In this document: piece after piece, positions 1-5,487 of the stretch
How the letters are laid out: each line of letters starts with the position of its first letter
Numbering within the stretch: the first letter of the stretch is position 1
Source: Sandaracinaceae bacterium
Lineage (GTDB): Bacteria > Myxococcota_A > Polyangia > Polyangiales > JAFGIB01
Direction of reading: 5' to 3'
DNA: 11,566 bases
NCBI GenBank assembly: GCA_017881145.1
Contig: JADGRG010000113.1
Coordinates: forward strand, 1-11,566
Notes under the pieces: generated by a model
Database searches by the model: none
Told to the model about the DNA's origin: nothing
The model's input: the letters and a program-made list of their open reading frames with translations, nothing else
Program-made: the position numbers and the translations under genes

Positions 1-696
1 GACACCGTAAGCAACGGAATGTTGCAGAATGCCATCGCCGCCCAGGCCTGAGCAGCCGCCGACCCCAGTGATCCCCGGCACGCCCATGTCGGAGGAGACC
101 ACTCCCAGGTGCAAATCTTTCACGGCCGGGAAGTCTTGCTTGCCGTCACCATCCACGTCGCCGCTGGTCAGCACGCCGATCAAGCGCGGCATCTGTTGGA
201 CCAGAGCGGCTTGTTCCTCCGACATGGAGCCCGAGTTGTCGACCATGAAGAGGACGTCGAGTTGCCCGCCGCCGGCCAAGACGATCTGCTCGCAAGCGCC
301 GCCGCGCCGACATTGCAGCGCGGTCGGGGGCGCAGGCACGCCGCCGTCGCCTATGCACATCGGTCGGCCGAACTCGTCGTAGCCAAGCACGCATGGCGAG
401 CTCGGCATGCCGGCGTCATCCGCTGCCGTGCAGGTCGGCAACCCGAACTCGTTGACCTCACCTGGCCGCGCGCAGCCGCTGGGCGGTTTGGCAATGATCT
501 GGGTGCCGATGACGGCAGCATCGCTGTTGCTGAACAGGTTCTTCGAGCCGTCGAGGCTCGCGTCTGCGCCCGGCCCTGCGCCGGTGGGCTTCTTGTGGCT
601 TCCGGCGCAAGCGATGAAGCAGAGCAGAGAGCACGCGACGCAGCACAATCTAACAACACTAAGCAAGGCGCCCCCCGGCATTGATGGATGACTCAT
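1..696 (-). CDS. VWA-domain lipoprotein, C-terminus beyond window
   Basis: Open frame on the minus strand from ATG at 696 to the left edge, about 232 residues visible and no stop reached. The N-terminus is a lipoprotein signal: a hydrophobic stretch at residues 10-29 ends in FIAC, so Cys30 is the likely lipidated residue. A low-complexity spacer follows, then a Cys-rich part with two similar short motifs, EFGLPTC (about 83-89) and EFGRPMC (about 108-114). A von Willebrand A domain starts near residue 146; its MIDAS signature DNSGS (about 153-157) is intact, so metal-dependent ligand binding is plausible. The acidic loop DVDGDGKQD (about 179-187) resembles a calcium-binding loop. Such proteins are frequent in myxobacteria and are presumed surface-exposed, but their ligands are generally unknown. 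An alternative in-frame ATG lies at 681 and would shorten the signal peptide by five residues. Neither start has a clear Shine-Dalgarno. The VWA and lipoprotein assignment is solid; the function is not known. Confidence 0.85.
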   Translation of the reverse strand, partial: MSHPSMPGGALLSVVRLCCVACSLLCFIACAGSHKKPTGAGPGADASLDGSKNLFSNSDAAVIGTQIIAKPPSGCARPGEVNEFGLPTCTAADDAGMPSSPCVLGYDEFGRPMCIGDGGVPAPPTALQCRRGGACEQIVLAGGGQLDVLFMVDNSGSMSEEQAALVQQMPRLIGVLTSGDVDGDGKQDFPAVKDLHLGVVSSDMGVPGITGVGGCSGLGGDGILQHSVAYGV

Positions 697-712
697 AAGC
701 GCGTGGTTGACG

Positions 713-737
713 TCGGTGAAGCACTTTGGTTCACCGA
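713..737. promoter_or_regulatory. Perfect 8-bp dyad, operator-like, upstream of VWA lipoprotein
   Basis: TCGGTGAA (713-720) and TTCACCGA (730-737) are perfect inverted repeats separated by 9 nt. The dyad centre lies about 29 nt upstream of the lipoprotein ATG at 696. The size and spacing would suit a dimeric repressor or activator site. It could equally form a hairpin in the 5' leader of the lipoprotein mRNA. A run of four T precedes it, rather than follows it, on the minus strand, so it does not look like a terminator for leftward transcription. No promoter hexamers could be assigned with confidence. Confidence 0.4.
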
Positions 738-764
738 AAACGCCACGCCGTCGCCGAGCCCATG

Positions 765-792
765 CTTGCCACTGCTGCCGCAGCAAGGCAAG
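765..792. other. Intergenic hairpin (11 paired bases, CCG loop)
   Basis: CTTGCC (765-770) pairs with GGCAAG (787-792), and TGCTG (773-777) pairs with CAGCA (781-785) around a CCG loop, with a small internal bulge. It lies in the 123-bp gap between the small secreted protein gene and the VWA lipoprotein gene. No T-tract follows on either strand, so it is not a classical intrinsic terminator. It could act as an mRNA 3'-end stabiliser, a Rho-associated pause site or an attenuator. Confidence 0.4.
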
Positions 793-793
793 T

Positions 794-817
794 ACCCTAG
801 AACTGGGTCTTTAGGGT
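794..817 (-). terminator. Possible terminator-like hairpin after small secreted gene
   Basis: ACCCTAGA (794-801) pairs with TTTAGGGT (810-817), eight pairs including one G-T, with an 8-nt loop. It begins two bases past the TGA stop (820-822) of the minus-strand secreted-protein gene and is followed directly by the 765-792 hairpin. The position fits transcript termination or 3'-end protection, but the U-tract of an intrinsic terminator is absent, so the terminator label is tentative. Confidence 0.3.
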
Positions 818-819
818 GG

Positions 820-1164
820 TCAGCCGCGATCATGACAGCTCACCTCCGCGTTGAACTCACGCGCTGGCGACCCCATGAAGGTCAGCACGCTCTTGTCTTC
901 GCCGACGGCAACCTCTGCGCTCATCGGCTCCGGATTGACGTTGGTCTTCACGCTGCACGTCTGCGCCCGCTTGCAGGCGTTCTTCAGATGCACCCAGTGG
1001 TCGTAGCCATAGCCATTGAAGCTAGCCTCGGTCCGGACTTGCACGCAGCCGGACACCGGTTCCGGCTTGCCCTTCGGTGCTGGCTGCGCATGCAGGGTCG
1101 TAGTGCCCAGCCAAAGCAGGCAGGCTGCGCATGCGGACCATCCCCAGGCTCGAAGCGTGCCCAT
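820..1164 (-). CDS. Small secreted four-cysteine protein, unknown function
   Basis: A 114-residue protein that I cannot assign to a named family. A signal peptide is clear: a short basic start (Arg5), a hydrophobic core at about 10-24, and a likely signal peptidase I site after LHA (residues 24-26). The mature part, about 88 residues, has exactly four cysteines (40, 64, 70, 110), enough for two disulfides, which supports export to an oxidising compartment. Landmarks are a GYGYDHWV stretch (51-58), a CKRAQTCSV stretch (64-72) and a conserved-looking NVNPEP turn (75-80). The alternating polar and hydrophobic pattern suggests a small beta-rich domain. The start ATG fits the signal peptide, although no good Shine-Dalgarno precedes it. 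It sits 89 bp downstream of the TPR membrane-protein gene on the same strand and may share its transcript. Coding status is supported by the coherent signal peptide and cysteine pattern. Confidence 0.72.
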   Translation of the reverse strand: MGTLRAWGWSACAACLLWLGTTTLHAQPAPKGKPEPVSGCVQVRTEASFNGYGYDHWVHLKNACKRAQTCSVKTNVNPEPMSAEVAVGEDKSVLTFMGSPAREFNAEVSCHDRG

Positions 1165-1190
1165 GTTGGAGACTTACTCGCTCGAACACT

Positions 1191-1211
1191 TCGCGCAAGC
1201 GTAGTGCGCGA
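1191..1211. other. Intergenic hairpin between TPR gene and secreted-protein gene
   Basis: TCGCGCA (1191-1197) and TGCGCGA (1205-1211) are perfect 7-bp arms around a 7-nt loop. The structure lies in the 89-bp gap between the stop of the TPR gene (1254) and the start of the small secreted gene (1164). No T-tract follows. It may set relative expression of the two genes, or mark a transcript end with an independent promoter further on. Confidence 0.35.
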
Positions 1212-1253
1212 CGTCTCACAGCAGCGAGTGCGGCAAGCAGAGAGCGGCTTCGA

Positions 1254-1967
1254 CTACTCGCGTGCGAGCTTGCGGCATTCCGCGACGAAGGAGCCCTGGG
1301 CTCGCTCGACGCAGTTGTGGAAGGCAGCGCGCGCGTTTGCGGTGTCGTGCAGGGCGCCGTAGGCAGAACCAAGCACCAGCCATGCGTCAGCGCGGTTCGG
1401 GCTCTTGCTCAGCACCTGGCGGGCTCGCTTGAGCGCGTCGGCCGGGTTACCGCTATTCAGGCTGCGGAAAGCTTGCTTGATCTGCGATTGCTGCGTTTCC
1501 GCAGCAGAGGCCGCACGGGACGCGGGGGAAGTGCTTCGTGCCTGCACCGGCGTGTTGTCGCGCGCGACGGGCTCGCCAATCACGCCTAGCTCCTGCGGAG
1601 GTAGTGCTTCGGCTTTGGCTGCCGCAACTTCGACGCTCACAACGGCCGCGATGGCGGCTGGCGCTGCATGCGGAGCGGTGGCGGCCACGGCGTTCGGTGG
1701 TGCCGTCGGCGCCACCACTCCCGCGGCGTCCAGCTCGACCGGGGTGGGCATGAGAACCTTGGAATAGAGGAGAAAACCGCCCAGCACGGTCGCCGAGACG
1801 ACCAACATCACCACCGTCGCCTGCATGGCGCGCCGGGAGCTGGGTGAGAGCGGCGGAGCCCCCTCGTGCCACTCGTGCGCTTCGATCTCGACGGGTGCGA
1901 GCGAAGGCTGCGAGAAAAAGTGATCCGCAAAGCTGTCGAATTCGGTCCCTGATGCTTCTCGGTCCAT
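1254..1967 (-). CDS. Single-pass membrane protein with C-terminal TPR-like region
   Basis: I place the start at ATG 1967, giving 237 residues. The same frame stays open further upstream, but the added residues are basic, low in complexity and would intrude into the recC spacer. Layout: an acidic, presumably cytoplasmic N-terminus (1-44), Arg45-Arg46, one transmembrane helix (about 48-68), a long Ala/Pro/Val-rich linker (about 72-155), then two helix-turn-helix units at about 160-237 with TPR spacing (a NSGNPADALKRA stretch, then a WLVLGSAYGALHD stretch). The positive residues before the helix and the absence of a signal peptide suggest an N-in, C-out topology, which would place the TPR part in the periplasm as a protein-binding module. 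The partner is unknown. The gene is divergent from recC and leads the leftward group; nothing in it points to DNA repair. TPR assignment is by pattern, not by profile search. Confidence 0.7.
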   Translation of the reverse strand: MDREASGTEFDSFADHFFSQPSLAPVEIEAHEWHEGAPPLSPSSRRAMQATVVMLVVSATVLGGFLLYSKVLMPTPVELDAAGVVAPTAPPNAVAATAPHAAPAAIAAVVSVEVAAAKAEALPPQELGVIGEPVARDNTPVQARSTSPASRAASAAETQQSQIKQAFRSLNSGNPADALKRARQVLSKSPNRADAWLVLGSAYGALHDTANARAAFHNCVERAQGSFVAECRKLARE

Positions 1968-2172
1968 CACTCGGTTGTGTGGCCGGCGCCCCGCCTTTCG
2001 GTCGGGCTTTTGATCAATATTTGCACGCTTTGTTCGGACTGGAACGCGAGCGGAAGGCTTCGCCGCCCCCGCACTCTTGGAGTTTCCCCTATCATTCCAA
2101 TGTGTTGCGAGCCGGACTCGGAGTGCGATCCAAAGCCCGCGGGCGGCGGCTACACTCGCTGCCAGCATCCCC
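1968..2172. promoter_or_regulatory. Divergent spacer between TPR gene and recC
   Basis: This 205-bp region must hold the promoters of both divergent genes. Its most distinctive part is an AT-rich island at about 2007-2024 in otherwise GC-rich DNA, with the perfect palindrome TTGATCAA at 2010-2017 followed by ATATTT. A weak -10-like TACACT lies at 2151-2156 on the plus strand, but no matching -35 was found at normal spacing. I could not assign hexamers for either direction. No Shine-Dalgarno is evident upstream of the recC GTG. Confidence 0.35.
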
Positions 2173-5100
2173 GTGCAAATCTACCGCAGCAATCGCATGG
2201 AGCGACTGGTCGACGCGCTCGCGAGCGTGGTCTCTGCGCCGCTTGGCGATCCACTGCAGCCCGAATGGATCTCCGTGTCGAGCTCCGGGATGGAGCGCTG
2301 GCTGGGGATGGAGCTCGCCAAGCGCCTGGGCGTCTGGGCCAATCCCGCCTTCCCCTTTCCTCGCCGGCTGCTCGAGCAAGTCTTCGCTCGGGTGCTGGGC
2401 GAGAGCGCCGCCAACGTCGCGGCCTACGAGCCTGCGAGCCTGCTCTTTAGCTTGGCTGTGCTCCTGCGTGAGCACGCAGCGTCTCCGGACCTCCTTTCGC
2501 TCCAACACTATCTCGCGAGCGACGTTCATGGCCGACGGCGCATCGCGCTGGCCGAACGCATCGCGCACCTCTTCGACCAATACGGGACCTACCGGCCGGA
2601 ATTGCTGCTGGGGTGGGAGCGCGGCGAAGGGGACGACTTTCAGGCGTTTCTCTTTCGCGTGCTTGCGCGCAAGCACAGCGCAGCTCACATGGCTGCGCGC
2701 GCCCAGCGCCTCCTCCGGGCACTGCAGGCAGGCAAGGGTCCGATTCCAGGTCTGCCCGAACGCATCAGCGTATTCGGCGTCTCGACCTTGCCGCCGCTCC
2801 ACGTCGAGCTCCTGGCCGCCCTCGCGCAGCGCGTCGAGGTGCACGTCTTTCTCTTGAGCCCGTGCCGCGAGTATTACGCTGACCTGCGCTCGGAGCGCGA
2901 GCTCGACGCGGAGCTGCGCAGGCGTGGCCGTGATCGCGACGATGATCTCGATGCTCTGCATTTGGGTGGTGGTCATCCGCTCTTGGCCTCGCTCGGCAGA
3001 CACGGCCGCGAGCTGCAGGAAGTGCTCGAAGCGCAAGCGCGCTACCGCGAAGCTCCGACGGACCTCTACGAAGACCCCGGCACGGGTTGCATGCTGCACC
3101 TGCTGCAATCCGACCTGCTCGCGCTTCGTGATCGTGGCGAGGCTGAGGGTGGAGCGCAGCGCATCGCGATCTCGGAAGCCGACAACTCGATCGGCATCCA
3201 CGCCTGCCACAGCGCGATCCGTGAAGTGGAGGTGCTCCACGACCAACTCGTCGAGCTGCTTTCGGACCCTCGGCTTGGACCGCAGGACATCATCGTGATG
3301 ACGCCCGACATCGAGGCCTATGCGCCGATGATCGACGCTGTTTTCTCGGAGAGCTCAGCGCGGCCGCACGTCCCGTTTCGGATCGCCGATCGCGGTGCGC
3401 TGGCGACGCATGCGGTGCTGAGCGCACTTGCCGCCGCGCTCGACGTCATCTCCGGGCGCATGCCCGCCACTGCGGTGTTGGACCTGCTGGGTTTGCCTGC
3501 GGTGCGCGCGCGTTTCGAGATCGCAGCGGACGAAGTGGAGACCTTGCGCCAGTGGGTGGCGCAGAGCGGCATAAGGTGGGGCGTCGATGCCACGCACCGC
3601 ACGCAAGTCGAGCAGCCTGCGCGGCAGGAGAACACCTGGCGCTTCGGCCTGGAGCGCTTGGTGCTCGGGTATGCGATGCCGGTTGATGACGACCAACTCT
3701 TCTGCGGCCGTTCGCCCGCGACTTTCGATGCGGGCGATGCCGACCTGCTCGGACGCTTCTTGGATTTCTCCGAGAGGCTCTTCGCGCTGCAGAGCGAGCT
3801 CGCGACACCTTGCCCCGTGACCGAGTGGAAGGCCCGCATCGAGCGCGTGCTCTCCACCCTGATCGCCAGTGACGCCGACACAGCGCACGAGCACCAGCTC
3901 TTGCGCCGGGGCCTCGGCACGCTCGTCACGCAGGCCACGCAGGCTGGTTTCGACGTGGCCATCGATCTCTTCACGTTGCGCAAGCAGCTGGGTCGCATGC
4001 TCGATGCGCGTTTGCCGGCGCACGGCTTCCTCGCCGGTGGCGTGACGTTTTGCCAACTCGTGCCGATGCGGAGCATCCCCTTTGCGGTGGTCTGCCTGCT
4101 CGGCATGCACGATGGTGCGTTTCCCGCCACCGAGACTCCGCTCGGTTTCGACTGGATGGCGAAACAACCGCGCGTGGGGGACCGCTCGCGCCGCGATGAC
4201 GACCGCCAGCTCTTCCTGGAGGCGCTGCTCTCGGCGCGGCAGCGGCTCGTCATCACCTACCTGGGGCAGAGCATATATAGCGGCAAGACGCTCGCGCCGT
4301 CGGTGGTGGTGAGCGAGCTCATCGATCACCTCGCGCGCTCTTGCTCGCTCACGGGGGATGACCAAGAGACCGGTTTCTCCTCGCGCGTGAAGCGCATGGA
4401 GGAGCGAGTCTTGTTGCGGCACCCGCTGCAGGCGTTCTCCCCCAGATACTTCGGCGCCGATCAGGACCCTCGGCTCTTCAGCTACGCGCACGGCAACTGT
4501 CAGGGGGCTTCCGCTCTACTCGGTCCGCGTGCCCCGGCGCGTCCGTTCCTCGCGCACCTCGCCGCTGGCTCAGTGCCCATCCAGCAGCTCTCGCTCGGCG
4601 AGCTGGAAGCGGGAATCTCGCACCTGCAGCGCTTGCTGCTGCGCAAGCGGCTCGGCTTGCGCCTCGGTGACGAGCTCGCCTCGCTCGCCGATCGCGAACC
4701 CTTCGAGCTCGACCCTTTGTCGCGCTCCCGACTCGGTGGCGTTCTGCTCGCGCGCGCGCAGGACGGCGCCGATCTCAGCACGCTTCTGCCTGCGTTTCGT
4801 GCGCGCGGCAGCTTGCCGCTCGGATCGCTGGGTGAGCTTGCCTATCAAGGGCTCGCTGCGCAGGCCGATGAGCTGGCCCAGCTCTTCCACGCTCACGCGC
4901 AAGAACCGAAGCTGCCTGTGCAGGCCGTCGAGCTGCAGATCGCTGGCGTTCGCTTGAGTGGTGAGCTCGCGGATCTCTGGCCGAACGCGCAGCTTCGCGT
5001 GCACTACGCGCGCCTCGAAGGTCGGCGTGAGCTGCGCTACTGGGTGCGCCACGTCGTGCTGCAGAACCTCGCGCGCCTGCATCCTCGGGCCCACTTGCCT

Positions 5101-5487
5101 GCCACCAGCGTACTGATAGGTCGCGCGCCGAATGGCGAGGCTCGCGCGATTCGCTTCCTGCCACTGGCCGACCCCGAGGCATGTCTGGCCGACCTGGTCG
5201 CACTCTATCAGCTGGGCTGCAACGCTGCGTTGCCGGTCTTCGAGCGCGCCTCGCGTGCCTACCAGGAAAAGCTTTCGCGCGGAGCCTCGCCGCTTTCCGC
5301 GTTGGCGGTCGCTGAGTCTGCGTTCGCTCCCGAGCGTGATGAAGGAATCGGTGACCAGGGCGACCCCTACGTCAGGCAAGTGTATCGGGACTTTGCAGCC
5401 GTGCTCGACCAGCGCGAGCCATGCGATTTTCAGCACGGCGCGGCGCTCCTCTACGGGCCGCTGCTCGGCCATCGGCAGACGCTGTGA
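2173..5487 (+). CDS. recC: RecC, RecBCD exonuclease V gamma subunit
   Basis: RecC is the non-catalytic scaffold of RecBCD. It splits the DNA duplex, feeds each strand to RecB and RecD, and scans the 3' strand for Chi. The product is 1104 residues, against about 1122 in E. coli. The family N-terminus is clear: IYRSNRMERL (3-12) matches the VYHSNRLDVL of E. coli RecC, followed by GMERWLGMELAKRLGV and FPFP. HLFDQY and YRP lie at 132-142. The most conserved block, VTFCQLVPMRSIPF then GDRSRRDDDRQLFLEALLSAR, starts near residue 624. From about 806 comes the nuclease-like fold that is catalytically dead in this family. GTG 2173 is chosen because it begins exactly at the conserved N-terminus. The frame extends to a TTG at 2077, but that extension has no family similarity; ATG 2197 would remove the HSNR-type motif. 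recC leads the operon, and its stop overlaps the recB GTG. Most E. coli Chi-contact positions differ. Confidence 0.95.
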   Translation: MQIYRSNRMERLVDALASVVSAPLGDPLQPEWISVSSSGMERWLGMELAKRLGVWANPAFPFPRRLLEQVFARVLGESAANVAAYEPASLLFSLAVLLREHAASPDLLSLQHYLASDVHGRRRIALAERIAHLFDQYGTYRPELLLGWERGEGDDFQAFLFRVLARKHSAAHMAARAQRLLRALQAGKGPIPGLPERISVFGVSTLPPLHVELLAALAQRVEVHVFLLSPCREYYADLRSERELDAELRRRGRDRDDDLDALHLGGGHPLLASLGRHGRELQEVLEAQARYREAPTDLYEDPGTGCMLHLLQSDLLALRDRGEAEGGAQRIAISEADNSIGIHACHSAIREVEVLHDQLVELLSDPRLGPQDIIVMTPDIEAYAPMIDAVFSESSARPHVPFRIADRGALATHAVLSALAAALDVISGRMPATAVLDLLGLPAVRARFEIAADEVETLRQWVAQSGIRWGVDATHRTQVEQPARQENTWRFGLERLVLGYAMPVDDDQLFCGRSPATFDAGDADLLGRFLDFSERLFALQSELATPCPVTEWKARIERVLSTLIASDADTAHEHQLLRRGLGTLVTQATQAGFDVAIDLFTLRKQLGRMLDARLPAHGFLAGGVTFCQLVPMRSIPFAVVCLLGMHDGAFPATETPLGFDWMAKQPRVGDRSRRDDDRQLFLEALLSARQRLVITYLGQSIYSGKTLAPSVVVSELIDHLARSCSLTGDDQETGFSSRVKRMEERVLLRHPLQAFSPRYFGADQDPRLFSYAHGNCQGASALLGPRAPARPFLAHLAAGSVPIQQLSLGELEAGISHLQRLLLRKRLGLRLGDELASLADREPFELDPLSRSRLGGVLLARAQDGADLSTLLPAFRARGSLPLGSLGELAYQGLAAQADELAQLFHAHAQEPKLPVQAVELQIAGVRLSGELADLWPNAQLRVHYARLEGRRELRYWVRHVVLQNLARLHPRAHLPATSVLIGRAPNGEARAIRFLPLADPEACLADLVALYQLGCNAALPVFERASRAYQEKLSRGASPLSALAVAESAFAPERDEGIGDQGDPYVRQVYRDFAAVLDQREPCDFQHGAALLYGPLLGHRQTL

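Noticed and set aside
688..1362. Plus-strand open frame of 224 codons overlapping the secreted-protein gene
   Set aside because: It shows no signal, motif or ribosome site and is opposite a better-supported minus-strand gene with a signal peptide and cysteine pattern.
1968..2168. Upstream extension of the TPR membrane protein to 2168, adding 67 residues
   Set aside because: The extension is basic and low in complexity, would consume nearly the whole divergent spacer, and the ATG at 1967 starts a sensible acidic N-terminus.
2077..2172. Upstream extension of recC to a TTG start at 2077
   Set aside because: The 32 extra residues have no RecC similarity; the conserved family N-terminus begins at GTG 2173.
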